DNA of 64,000 nt from Acidimicrobiales bacterium mtb01 (lineage in GTDB: Bacteria; Actinomycetota; Acidimicrobiia; Acidimicrobiales; Ilumatobacteraceae): the NCBI GenBank assembly GCA_004379135.1, contig NBNI01000004.1:124001-188000 (forward strand), read 5' to 3'. Made by a program: the position numbers and the translations under genes. Shown here piece after piece: positions 7,828-15,600 of this stretch (position 1 is its first letter; every line of letters starts with the position of its first letter). Below the pieces are notes generated by a model. The model was given only the letters and a program-made list of their open reading frames with translations, was not told where the DNA came from and ran no database searches.

Positions 7828-9429
7828 GTGTCGGGTGATGTGCGGTCAGTGGCCCGCGCCTGGCTCGCGGCCGAACCCGACGCCGATCTGCGCGACGAGC
7901 TGCAGGCGTTGATCGACGGCGACGACGCGACTCTGGCCGAACGATTCGACGGCCGACTCGCGTTCGGTACGGCGGGTCTTCGTGCGGCCGTCGGGGCCGG
8001 ACCGTTGCGCATGAATCGGCTGGTCGTTCGACAGGCGGCGGCCGGATTGATCGATCATCTCCTGGCGACTGTTCCCGACGCTGCCGAGCGCGGCGTTCTG
8101 ATCGGCTGGGATGCGCGGCGCAAGAGCGACGCGTTCGCCCTCGACACCGCGCGGGTGGCGGCGGCCCGCGGCGTCAGGGCCTTCGTGATGCCGCGGCTCG
8201 TGCCCACGCCCGTGCTCGCATGGAACATCACGCGCCTCGGATGCGCGGCGGGCGTGATGGTGACTGCGAGCCACAACCCGCCGGCCGACAACGGATACAA
8301 GGTGTACCTGGGCTCGGGCGCGCAGATCGTTCCGCCGCACGATTCGCTCATCGCCGAAGCGATCGATCGCGTCGATCCGACGACCGTGCCATTGAGCGAC
8401 ACCGATCATCCGCTGATCGTGACCCTTGGTGACGACGTGATCGATTCGTACGTCGAGTGGGCGCCGTCGGTGCGGCTCGTGCGTGATGCGCCGGCGGTGC
8501 GGTTCGCGTACACGGCGCTCCACGGTGTGGGTGGGGCCGTCGCCGCGCGTGTGTTCGAGCGGGCCGGGATGGGTGCGCCGATCGCGGTGGCCGCTCAGCA
8601 CGAGCCGGACGGTTCGTTTCCCACGGTGTCGTTCCCGAATCCGGAGGAGCCGGGGGCGATGGATCTCGTGGTGGACGCGGCCCGAACATCGGGGGCTTCG
8701 ATCGCGATCGCCAACGATCCCGATGCCGATCGACTCGGCGTGGCGATTCCGACGCGCGATGAAGGTTGGCGGCTCTTGCGCGGTGACGAGATCGGATGGC
8801 TGCTCGCCGATCACGTTCTGCGGTTCACGTCGGGGAGCGATCGCCTGATGGTGAGCACGCTGGTGTCGTCGTCGCTCGTGGGCAAGATGGCGGCGGCGAA
8901 TGGTGTCGCGTACGCCGAGACCTTCACCGGTTTCAAGTGGATCGCCGACGCGGTGATGAGGAATCCCGACAAGCGATTGGTATTCGCCTACGAACAGGCG
9001 CTCGGTTATCTGGTCGCCGATCGCCCGCTCGACAAGGACGGAATCACGGCCGCGGTGCTGATGCTCGAAGTCGCGAGCGTGGCGGCGGGCGAGGGAAGGA
9101 CCATCGAGGATCGACTCGACGACATCGCCGGGCGTTTCGGCCGTCACGTGACGGCGGAGACGAGTGTGCGGCGGGCGCCGGCCGATGGGGTGGCGGCGGT
9201 GGAGCGGTTGAGGGCGAATCCGCCGAACGCGATCGGGGGGCGGCGCGTGGTGGAGGTCGTGGATTATCCGGAGGCGACGCTGTTGCGCCTGTGGTTGGAG
9301 GGTGTGGGCGGGGCGCGCGTGCGGTTGCAGGTGAGGCCGAGTGGGACCGAGCCGAAGGTGAAGTTGTACGGGGAGGCGGTGGGCGAGGATCCCGCGCCCT
9401 TCCTCGCCGCCCTCGCCACCCTCCTCTGA
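7828..9429 (+). CDS. Phospho-sugar mutase (PmmB/phosphoglucomutase-like)
   Basis: 533 aa alpha-D-phosphohexomutase, the length of the PmmB-like actinobacterial enzymes. Active-site phosphoserine loop T146-A-S148-H-N-P, magnesium loop DPDADR starting at residue 297, sugar loop EQALGYLV, and the phosphate-binding RPSGTEPK near the C-terminus. It interconverts 1- and 6-phosphates of glucose, mannose or ribose. The GTG at 7828 follows the kinase stop by 2 bp; a later in-frame GTG at 7840 is also possible. The sugar loop starts E-Q where many relatives have E-E, so substrate choice is not clear. Confidence 0.92.
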   Translation: MSGDVRSVARAWLAAEPDADLRDELQALIDGDDATLAERFDGRLAFGTAGLRAAVGAGPLRMNRLVVRQAAAGLIDHLLATVPDAAERGVLIGWDARRKSDAFALDTARVAAARGVRAFVMPRLVPTPVLAWNITRLGCAAGVMVTASHNPPADNGYKVYLGSGAQIVPPHDSLIAEAIDRVDPTTVPLSDTDHPLIVTLGDDVIDSYVEWAPSVRLVRDAPAVRFAYTALHGVGGAVAARVFERAGMGAPIAVAAQHEPDGSFPTVSFPNPEEPGAMDLVVDAARTSGASIAIANDPDADRLGVAIPTRDEGWRLLRGDEIGWLLADHVLRFTSGSDRLMVSTLVSSSLVGKMAAANGVAYAETFTGFKWIADAVMRNPDKRLVFAYEQALGYLVADRPLDKDGITAAVLMLEVASVAAGEGRTIEDRLDDIAGRFGRHVTAETSVRRAPADGVAAVERLRANPPNAIGGRRVVEVVDYPEATLLRLWLEGVGGARVRLQVRPSGTEPKVKLYGEAVGEDPAPFLAALATLL

Positions 9430-9440
9430 CCTTTCCCCCA

Positions 9441-9482
9441 TTGGGCGCGAAACCGTGCCACTTTTGGCATGTCCTACGCCCA
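9441..9482 (+). repeat. 42-bp palindromic repeat, left copy
   Basis: Matches the reverse complement of 10444-10485 at 39 of 42 positions. Each copy is itself a nested palindrome: outer TGGGCG / CGCCCA and inner TGCCA-CTTT-TGGCA. Lies between the mutase stop and the AbiEi/DUF559-type gene. It could form a hairpin at the end of the mutase transcript, but no T-tract follows. Confidence 0.85.
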
Positions 9483-9495
9483 TGACTAATTCCCA

Positions 9496-9516
9496 CCTTC
9501 CTGCTCGGCAGGAAGG
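9496..9516 (+). promoter_or_regulatory. Hairpin covering the ribosome binding site
   Basis: Perfect 9-bp stem CCTTCCTGC / GCAGGAAGG with a TCG loop. The 3' arm contains AAGG of the AAGGAG ribosome site (9513-9518) of the gene starting at 9525, so a transcript entering from upstream would hide that site. Role in lowering translation is an inference from the geometry. Confidence 0.65.
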
Positions 9517-9524
9517 AGAGTCGG

Positions 9525-10442
9525 ATGTGGCGACCGGAAGTCCACGAATTGTTCTCGCGTCAGCACGGGGTGGTGTCACTGTCGCAATTGCGGACCGTCG
9601 GAGTGAGTGAGCGGTCGATTCGCCGCATGATTTCCCGGAGTGAAGTTCAGATACTCCTGCCGGGGGTGTTCCGATCGGCGGCCTGGCCCACGAGCCGCGA
9701 GCAACTCATGCACGCAGCCTGTCTGCGGAACCCACGTGTCGCCGTCGGCTTCACCACGGCGGGCCAGATTCACGGACTGCGCAAGATGACCGATCCGCGC
9801 GTCCACGTCCTCGTCCCTCATGGGTCGAGTCCCGAACTCGAAGGAGTGATCGTGCATCGTTGTCGGAGGATCGACGATGACGATCTTGTGGTAGGCGCCG
9901 ATGGACTGCAGATCACCTCGGTCGCCCGAACTCTCTTCGACGTGGGCGGGGTGATCGGATACCACCGAGTTTCGTCAGCACTCGAGAACGCGCTCGACAA
10001 GGGCGTTGTGTCGCTCGCCGAGATCGCCGGAACCACCGCCCGCCTCTACCACCGGCGCCGACCGGGTTCTCGCGAGATCCGGGCGGTGCTGTCTCAGCGT
10101 GGCGAGTGGGAGGCTGCGGTCCAGTCCGATCTCGAACTTCGTGTTCTCGAAGCGATCCGGGGTGGGGGTATTCGAGCTCCGATACTCCAACACGAGATGG
10201 AATGCCCCGATGGACGAATGGTGCGGCTCGACTTTGCGTGGCTAACCGAACGAGTTGCGCTCGAAGTCGATCACTCGTTCTGGCACGCGGGATCGGCTGA
10301 ATCGCGAAAGGACAAATCTCGCGACCGTCAGTTGGCGCTCATGGGCTGGCTGACAGTGCGCCTCACGGAAGACGATGTGCGGGACGGTCTGACGAAGGTG
10401 ATCGGCGAACTACGGGGAATCCTCGAGACGCGAACGAGTTAG
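9525..10442 (+). CDS. AbiEi-like winged-helix plus DUF559 nuclease-fold protein
   Basis: 305 aa. Residues 1-55 look like the AbiEi antitoxin winged helix common in actinobacteria (VSLSQLRTVGVSERSIRRMI, then L-x-P-G-V-F-R). The middle has the usual companion region with TSVARTLFDV. The C-terminal third is DUF559/Vsr-like: E204, D236 in RLDFAW and E247-V-D249, the reduced PD-(D/E)xK pattern, followed by a Trp-His. No toxin partner (AbiEii) is next to it. Strong AAGGAG site 7 nt before ATG, hidden in a hairpin. Bracketed by 42-bp inverted repeats, which suggests it moved in as a one-gene unit. Nuclease activity is not shown. Confidence 0.8.
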   Translation: MWRPEVHELFSRQHGVVSLSQLRTVGVSERSIRRMISRSEVQILLPGVFRSAAWPTSREQLMHAACLRNPRVAVGFTTAGQIHGLRKMTDPRVHVLVPHGSSPELEGVIVHRCRRIDDDDLVVGADGLQITSVARTLFDVGGVIGYHRVSSALENALDKGVVSLAEIAGTTARLYHRRRPGSREIRAVLSQRGEWEAAVQSDLELRVLEAIRGGGIRAPILQHEMECPDGRMVRLDFAWLTERVALEVDHSFWHAGSAESRKDKSRDRQLALMGWLTVRLTEDDVRDGLTKVIGELRGILETRTS

Positions 10443-10443
10443 T

Positions 10444-10485
10444 TGGGCGTCAGACATGCCAAAAGTGGCATGGTTTCGCGCCCAA
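10444..10485 (-). repeat. 42-bp palindromic repeat, right copy
   Basis: Inverted partner of 9441-9482 (39/42 identical); begins directly after the stop codon of the DUF559-type gene and ends 4 bp before the stop of the convergent gene. It has the same nested hairpin. A run of C (left side) and G (right side) extends the inverted match by four bases with one gap. May act as a two-way transcription stop. Confidence 0.85.
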
Positions 10486-10489
10486 GGGG

Positions 10490-11515
10490 TTATTCGGCGG
10501 TGCCGACGGGTTGGCCGTCGATGATCTGATCCAGATACTCGCTCAGGCCGTATCCCACCTTGCCCTCGTGCTCCTCCGACTGCATCTCCCACCGGGTCAT
10601 GCCCTCGCTGATGCGGGTCGTCAACCACTCACCGTCAGGCGACTGACGTCGATTGCGCAGCGGAATGAGGCTCATCACGTCGCCCGTGAACTTCCACTCG
10701 CGACCACTGCGCGACGACTTCAGCACGGCCTCGATCTTCTGGTGGTACGTGTCTTCGCCGCGGAACTCCGTGGAGATCTCGGCCTGATCGCACAGGTGGA
10801 TCTGGCCGTTCTCCCACACGAACCCGCCCCGCGTGCCTGGACCGTCCTTCTTGGCCACGCGCGACAGCATGAATCCGAGGTCGCGATCGAAGTTGGCCGT
10901 CAGCCAGCGGTAGTACCACGGAGCCTGCCAATAGCGCGGACCCCACGAGTGATCGCGCAATCCGAATCCGTTGATCTCCCACTCGCGATCGCCGACGCGG
11001 ATCGAACCGCGCGCTTCCACCAACTGCTCGTAGTGGCCCTTGGCGAACTCCTCGCCCGGCGCCTCGTGCGGAGTGTCGGGCTCGCCGCCGAACATGCTCG
11101 AACGACCCTGACCCGAGAATGTGATGTGCACCTCGCACTCGCTGTACGGATTGTCGGTGAACGCCTTCTTCGGATCGACCATCTGCTCGGGCTCGGCCAG
11201 CACCACGACCTTGCCCACGTAGTCGATGCGCAGTTCTTCGAACGGCTTCACCATCGTCCACGTGAGTCCGGCGGCATCGAGCCTGTCGTTGTTCTCGATC
11301 GTGGGCCGCTTGAACATGAAGCCCACCGACCCATCGGGCAGGTACAGGCACACGGTCATCTCGGCGTAGCCCTCGTTGGCGCGGTTGCCCATGCGGAACC
11401 AACCACCCACCTTGTGCTGCGGGTCGAAGCAATTGATGTACATGCTCTCGTTGAAATTCGACTCGGGGCCGAGTTCGTGCATGTATTCGTCGGACGGTTC
11501 GAGGCGTACTCCCAT
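10490..11515 (-). CDS. Conserved uncharacterised protein (DUF7064-like)
   Basis: 341 aa, no signal peptide or membrane segment. Central features: a long beta-rich body, conserved GFGLRDHSWGPRYW and a WYYRWLTANF stretch. I associate this with the DUF7064/AttH-like group, lipocalin-like proteins common in mycobacteria and related lipid-degrading actinobacteria, but this is from memory. TACGGT (minus strand, 11523-11528) lies 7 nt before the ATG with no leader, so it has its own leaderless promoter. Surrounded by SDR and acyl-lipid genes, which hints at handling a hydrophobic substrate. No function can be assigned. Confidence 0.75.
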   Translation of the reverse strand: MGVRLEPSDEYMHELGPESNFNESMYINCFDPQHKVGGWFRMGNRANEGYAEMTVCLYLPDGSVGFMFKRPTIENNDRLDAAGLTWTMVKPFEELRIDYVGKVVVLAEPEQMVDPKKAFTDNPYSECEVHITFSGQGRSSMFGGEPDTPHEAPGEEFAKGHYEQLVEARGSIRVGDREWEINGFGLRDHSWGPRYWQAPWYYRWLTANFDRDLGFMLSRVAKKDGPGTRGGFVWENGQIHLCDQAEISTEFRGEDTYHQKIEAVLKSSRSGREWKFTGDVMSLIPLRNRRQSPDGEWLTTRISEGMTRWEMQSEEHEGKVGYGLSEYLDQIIDGQPVGTAE

Positions 11516-11533
11516 GCGGGCGACCGTAGCCGC

Positions 11534-11818
11534 TCAGAACAGCGTGAGTTGCTCCCAGGTGACCGCCACGTCGGTGACGGGCTGCCAGACGAGGCGACCG
11601 CGCCGACCGGGCCTCTTCACCTCGAGCTTCTCGGGCCGCAGCGAGCGGGCCGCACCGTGCGAATCGTGAACCGTGATGCTCCCGTCGCGCTCGACCCACG
11701 AGATACGTCCTTCCTGCCAACGGCCGCGATCGGCCCGGCGGAAGCGAACCTCCTCGCCCGCGCGCAAACCGATCTGGCGCAGGACCTCGATCTGCTCGGC
11801 GGAGGGTTTGGGAGCCAC
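11534..11818 (-). CDS. Small protein ending in a clamp-binding-like QLTLF
   Basis: 94 aa, not recognised. Residues about 15-70 are basic and beta-rich (GEEVRFRRADRGRWQEGRI, then SITVHD), resembling a small SH3/KOW-type nucleic-acid-binding barrel. The last five residues are QLTLF, the consensus pentapeptide (QLxLF) by which bacterial proteins bind the DNA polymerase sliding clamp; the codons lie at 11537-11551. It sits between the SDR gene (start 10 bp from the SDR stop) and the DUF7064-like gene on the same strand. A role at the replication fork is an inference from the tail alone. Confidence 0.7.
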   Translation of the reverse strand: MAPKPSAEQIEVLRQIGLRAGEEVRFRRADRGRWQEGRISWVERDGSITVHDSHGAARSLRPEKLEVKRPGRRGRLVWQPVTDVAVTWEQLTLF

Positions 11819-11827
11819 GGCGTCGGA

Positions 11828-12655
11828 TCAGAGATCGCCGAAGACGCGATGTTGCAGCTTGCGCATCCCGGCCAACCAGCGATCGCGGTCGGCGGTCTTC
11901 TTGATCTCGAAGTCGTGGACCTCGGGATGGGGGAGGATCAAGAAACGCTCGGCGATGATCGCCTCAGCAACGACATGCGCCACCTGTTCGGGCTCGAGCA
12001 CAACGCCCGCCGAACGAACGACATCACCCGCGCGCGAATCGCCGATGTCGCCGCCACTGAGCATGCGCGTGTTGACTCCTTGCGGACACAGACAACTCAC
12101 GCGCACACCGCGGTCGCCGTAGGTGAGCGACATCCACTCGGCGAACGCGACGGCCGCATGCTTGGTGACCGAATACGGAGCCGAACCGATCTGCGCCAGC
12201 AAACCGGCGGCCGAAGCGGTGGAGCAGAAGTAACCACTCCCGCGTTCGAGCCACCGGGGCAGCAAGTACTTCGCGGCCCAGCGATGGGCGTGAACGTTCA
12301 CGTCGAAGGCGAGATCCCAATCGGCTTCGGGAGTGCTCTCCACGAACGTGCCGGTGCCGACGCCCGCGTTGGCGAAGAAGAGATCGATTCCCGATCTCGA
12401 ACCGAATTGAGACAGATGCTCCTGGGCCGTCTCAACCAGACGGCGATTTCCGTCTTCGGAGCGCAGATCGGCCACGACGGCAAGCGCCGAATCGGGACGA
12501 ATGGTGTTGAGCGCGTCGGCCACGCCCCACACACCTTTTTCCAGCACATCGGCCAGGACGACGGTGGATCCGAGCGCATGGAAACGCCGGGCCAGCGCTT
12601 CGCCGATGCCGCCGGCTGCTCCCGTGACCACGACGCCGGTGCCCGCAAATTCCAC
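11828..12655 (-). CDS. SDR family oxidoreductase
   Basis: 275 aa. N-terminal VVVTGAAGGIGEA nucleotide-binding motif, FANAGV (variant of NNAG), STASAA loop and catalytic YSVTK. After it comes LCPQGVNTRM, typical for the class. NAD(P)-dependent oxidoreductase with unknown substrate, cytosolic. The GTG at 12655 is chosen because TACGAT (minus strand, 12662-12667) is exactly 6 nt before it, the leaderless pattern seen at many genes here. First gene of the run SDR, clamp-motif protein, DUF7064-like. Confidence 0.9.
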   Translation of the reverse strand: MEFAGTGVVVTGAAGGIGEALARRFHALGSTVVLADVLEKGVWGVADALNTIRPDSALAVVADLRSEDGNRRLVETAQEHLSQFGSRSGIDLFFANAGVGTGTFVESTPEADWDLAFDVNVHAHRWAAKYLLPRWLERGSGYFCSTASAAGLLAQIGSAPYSVTKHAAVAFAEWMSLTYGDRGVRVSCLCPQGVNTRMLSGGDIGDSRAGDVVRSAGVVLEPEQVAHVVAEAIIAERFLILPHPEVHDFEIKKTADRDRWLAGMRKLQHRVFGDL

Positions 12656-12825
12656 GTCCGAATCGTAGTTCGGGTGTGGCGCACGGCTCTCGTCCCGCCT
12701 GAGATTCGGCGACCAGTGGGCCTACCATGCACACCACCGACGACATCGTGCGTTACCGTCGGAGAAACGACCGGGGGTCGGGTCCGCGAGGGCCGGGTCG
12801 CCGGGAGAGCCAACAGGAGAAGTGA

Positions 12826-13011
12826 ATGCCCACCACGCAGATTGCCGAGCCGATGACCACCAACGTTGTCGATGCAACCGTGGTCGCCGAGGCAATCGAG
12901 GTCATCGATCGCGCCCTGTCGCAGATGATCAAGCGCGAGTTGGTGTCGGCCGGTGAGGTCAGCGATCTGCTGCTCGACGTCCGGAACCTCTTGACTTCGG
13001 CGCGCCAGTAA
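12826..13011 (+). CDS. Small helical protein, unknown
   Basis: 61 aa, not recognised. A good ribosome site (CAGGAGAA) lies 6 nt before the ATG and the codon use is like that of its neighbours, which supports it as a gene. The sequence reads as two amphipathic helices (VVAEAIEVIDRALSQMIKRE and VSDLLLDVRNLLTSA) with no Cys and no membrane part, so it may dimerise or bind a partner. The 3' end overlaps the end of the convergent acyltransferase by 53 bp. The 170 bp before it (12656-12825) hold nothing else that I can name. Confidence 0.6.
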   Translation: MPTTQIAEPMTTNVVDATVVAEAIEVIDRALSQMIKRELVSAGEVSDLLLDVRNLLTSARQ

Positions 13012-14398
13012 CTTTCACGAATTCATCGAACGACTCGCGCAAGCAGTCGCGCATGAGTTCGGTTTCGGCGATGGCTCCGGCGTCCATGTGCAGCCCCATG
13101 TCGAGGCTTCCGACGTGCGACAGCAAGGTGAGGTTGAAGGCCACGCCACCCAACGGCCCGAGGGGATAGTTGGCCACGATCTCCGAGCCGGCCACGTACA
13201 CCGGAATCGGCGTGCCCTTCACGTTCGAGGTGGCGAAGTCGACGGTCTGCGACTGCAGACGAGCGATCCGGGTCACGACCCCGGTGGGCAGCGAGGCGGC
13301 CAGGCTGGCCGTGGCACCCACCAACGCGGCGGCACCCGAGTCGGCCGCCTCCCGGGTGATGCGGAGAACGTGGGCGAAACGGTCGGCCGCCTTCATCTCG
13401 CCGGTCGGAACGAGCATGCGCGCCAGTGAGAACGCGTTGGCGTGCGATCCATCGGCCGGGTTGACCTTGCGCGTGCTGATGGCCATCGACGCCCGGAGCT
13501 CGTCGATGGGCGATCCGAGTCGGCGGTGATAACGGCCGGCGGCGTCGCTCGCGACGGTGAGCAGCGCGGTATTGAGCGTGCCGTCGAGACGACGAGCCGC
13601 ATCGCGCACCTCGAAGAACGGTGCTCGCAGAATCTCCACGCGGCGACGCAACGATCGCGTGGTCCACAACGGCGACTTGGCCGGGTCGACATCGGACAGT
13701 TGACCGACCACATTGCGCACCATGTCGACCGTGCTCGCGCCGTGAGCAGGGATCGACGCCGGATCGGCGATCAAGTCGCGCACCTGCTTGACGAGCGACA
13801 ACGGAATCTTCAGCGATCCCGTGAGCAGATCGCGCAACAAATCGCCGTTGAGGAGAGCCGATGCGGCGGCCTCCTCGGCGTCGTACACGAGCGGTTCGGG
13901 CTCGGGTGCGTCACGTTCGAAGTCGAAGAATTGCAGCGACAACTGCACACTGCCCTCGCCGTCGGCGATGGTGTGGTGCAACTTCTCCACCAGCACGGCG
14001 CGGCCGTCCTCGAGGCCCTCGATCACGACGAACTGCCAGAGCGGCCGGGTGCGATCGAACGGGTCGACGAGGATGAGCGTGGCCAGATCGAGCATCTGTC
14101 GCATGGTTCCCGGGGACGGCAAGGCGATGCGCCGGACGTGGTAGTCGATGTCGAAATCGGGATCGTCGACCCACATGGGCGGTGTGATGTTGGCCGGCGA
14201 TGATTGCACGCGCTGGCGCAGGCGCGGGATGACCACGGTGGCCCGCTCCATACGGCGCCGCAAGCGGTCGAAGTCGGGAGCGCGGTCGAGGACCGACAAA
14301 TTGGCGAACGTCGACGAGAGGTACGGGTCCTTCTCGAGGCGCCACATCATTCCTTCGGCATCCGACATCTTGCGGTCGAATCTGATCTCCTGGCTCAC
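12959..14398 (-). CDS. Wax ester synthase/diacylglycerol acyltransferase (WS/DGAT)
   Basis: 479 aa, normal for the family. Catalytic HHxxxDG is H141-H-T-I-A-D-G147. N-terminal MSDAEGMMWRLEKD and the FDRTRPLWQ segment are also characteristic. These enzymes join acyl-CoA to diacylglycerol or long-chain alcohols, making storage triacylglycerol or wax at the membrane. GTG start at 14398 with TAGCCT (minus strand, 14405-14410) 6 nt upstream. It belongs to the group where HHTIADG replaces the more common HHAxxDG. Fits the other lipid genes nearby. Confidence 0.92.
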   Translation of the reverse strand: MSQEIRFDRKMSDAEGMMWRLEKDPYLSSTFANLSVLDRAPDFDRLRRRMERATVVIPRLRQRVQSSPANITPPMWVDDPDFDIDYHVRRIALPSPGTMRQMLDLATLILVDPFDRTRPLWQFVVIEGLEDGRAVLVEKLHHTIADGEGSVQLSLQFFDFERDAPEPEPLVYDAEEAAASALLNGDLLRDLLTGSLKIPLSLVKQVRDLIADPASIPAHGASTVDMVRNVVGQLSDVDPAKSPLWTTRSLRRRVEILRAPFFEVRDAARRLDGTLNTALLTVASDAAGRYHRRLGSPIDELRASMAISTRKVNPADGSHANAFSLARMLVPTGEMKAADRFAHVLRITREAADSGAAALVGATASLAASLPTGVVTRIARLQSQTVDFATSNVKGTPIPVYVAGSEIVANYPLGPLGGVAFNLTLLSHVGSLDMGLHMDAGAIAETELMRDCLRESFDEFVKVTGAPKSRGSGRRAADR

Positions 14399-14404
14399 GG
14401 GGTA

Positions 14405-14414
14405 AGGCTACGGT
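14405..14414. promoter_or_regulatory. Symmetric divergent -10 box
   Basis: AGGCTACGGT reads TAGCCT on the minus strand (for WS/DGAT, 6 nt before its GTG) and TACGGT on the plus strand (for the metzincin lipoprotein, 9 nt before its ATG). The two hexamers share the TA at 14409-14410, so one melted region can start transcription both ways. Confidence 0.6.
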
Positions 14415-14423
14415 CTCGTTCAT

Positions 14424-15593
14424 ATGTGGCGGAAGTTCGTGGTCGCGTCGGCGCTCCTCGTCGGCTGTGCGCCTTCCCCCGGTGGTGAGGTGTCCACCGA
14501 CGACTTCGACGCCTTGCTGCGTATGCGGACCCCGCCGTCGATCGATCGGTGGGAGGTCGCGTTGTGCCGGGTTCCCTCCGGCGTGGAGGCGGGCCTGTTT
14601 GCACCCTTGGCGGAACGCCTTGCGATCGATGCGGCCGAGATCGTCGATCGGCTCGGCCCGGTGTCGGACTACTTCGCCCGTTGGTCGCAGGGCTCGTACT
14701 CGCTCGAGTGGCGGGCCGCCCCGCCGGTGGATCTCGACTCATCCGGCGATCCGATGTCGTGCGTCGACCGAGCACTCGACGCGAGCGACGACGACACGAC
14801 CGGCGTTCTGGTAGTGGCCGACGCGCAGCACGACAGCGACCAGATCGGTGGGTGGGGTCGGCCGGGCTCGGATTGCGAGCAACCGTGTGCGGCCCGAACG
14901 TCGCGCCGCGCTGTCTATGTCGGCGCGTCCGACTTCATGCCGCAGTGGGAGGACGACTCGCCGCTCGATCTCCTGCAGCACGAACTCGGTCACGCCCTCG
15001 ATTGGCCGCACAGTGCGACGGCCGCTGGTTTCGCCGACACAGCCGCCGATGAGCACGGGGTGTACGACAGCCCGTTCGACGTGATGAGCGACTCGGTGGC
15101 TCCGCGCGCCATCGATTCGCGACGACGCGGAGCACCGGGAATCCTCGCGGTGAATCTCCATTCGGTGGGTTGGCTCGATCGGAGCGGGATCGAGTTCGTC
15201 GATCCGGATCGTCATCCCGAAGGCGAATGGCACGATGCCACGCGCCTTGTGTCGACCGACTCGGTGGGCGACGACGATGCGAAGCGCCTCATGGTGGTTC
15301 AAGTCGGCGATGGTCGATTCCTCACCGTCGAGCTGGTGGCCGCGCGATCGGACAACGATCATGTCCGTTCGTCGGGTGTTCTGATCCACCTGGTCGAGCC
15401 GACCGAAAACAACGAGGGTCGTCGAAACGTGCTCCTGACCGAGGCGATCATCGGCGAAGAACGCACGTGGACATGGAACGACGGTCGACTCGAATTCGCG
15501 GTCGGGATCATCGCCGCGGAAGGCGATCGAGTGACGACCGATGTGCGATTCCGCCGCTTGGGCGCCGAACGCGTCGCCCGCAGCGACGGTTGA
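14424..15593 (+). CDS. Secreted lipoprotein metalloprotease (metzincin-like)
   Basis: 389 aa. Lipobox LLVGC15 after a short signal peptide, so a membrane-anchored outer-side lipoprotein. Zinc site H186-E-L-G-H190-x5-H196 (HELGHALDWPH) with a Met-turn at FDVM221, the metzincin pattern seen in M6, M43 and similar peptidases. The region after residue 240 is beta-rich and may be a separate domain. Cys pairs at 113/151/155 could form disulfides. Function: hydrolysis of protein outside the cell. No close family assigned. Its stop is 8 bp from the convergent DsbA-like gene. Confidence 0.8.
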   Translation: MWRKFVVASALLVGCAPSPGGEVSTDDFDALLRMRTPPSIDRWEVALCRVPSGVEAGLFAPLAERLAIDAAEIVDRLGPVSDYFARWSQGSYSLEWRAAPPVDLDSSGDPMSCVDRALDASDDDTTGVLVVADAQHDSDQIGGWGRPGSDCEQPCAARTSRRAVYVGASDFMPQWEDDSPLDLLQHELGHALDWPHSATAAGFADTAADEHGVYDSPFDVMSDSVAPRAIDSRRRGAPGILAVNLHSVGWLDRSGIEFVDPDRHPEGEWHDATRLVSTDSVGDDDAKRLMVVQVGDGRFLTVELVAARSDNDHVRSSGVLIHLVEPTENNEGRRNVLLTEAIIGEERTWTWNDGRLEFAVGIIAAEGDRVTTDVRFRRLGAERVARSDG

Positions 15594-15600
15594 TTCCGCG

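Noticed and set aside
7846-9579. 577-codon minus-strand frame opposite the phosphohexomutase
   Set aside because: Arg/His/Pro-rich shadow with no domain; the plus strand has all mutase motifs.
9441-10485. A complete insertion sequence
   Set aside because: No transposase and no target-site duplication; the enclosed protein is AbiEi/DUF559-like.
10511-12856. 781-codon open frame on the plus strand over three minus-strand genes
   Set aside because: High third-position G+C makes long antisense frames; the three genes on the other strand have recognisable domains or a motif and starts.
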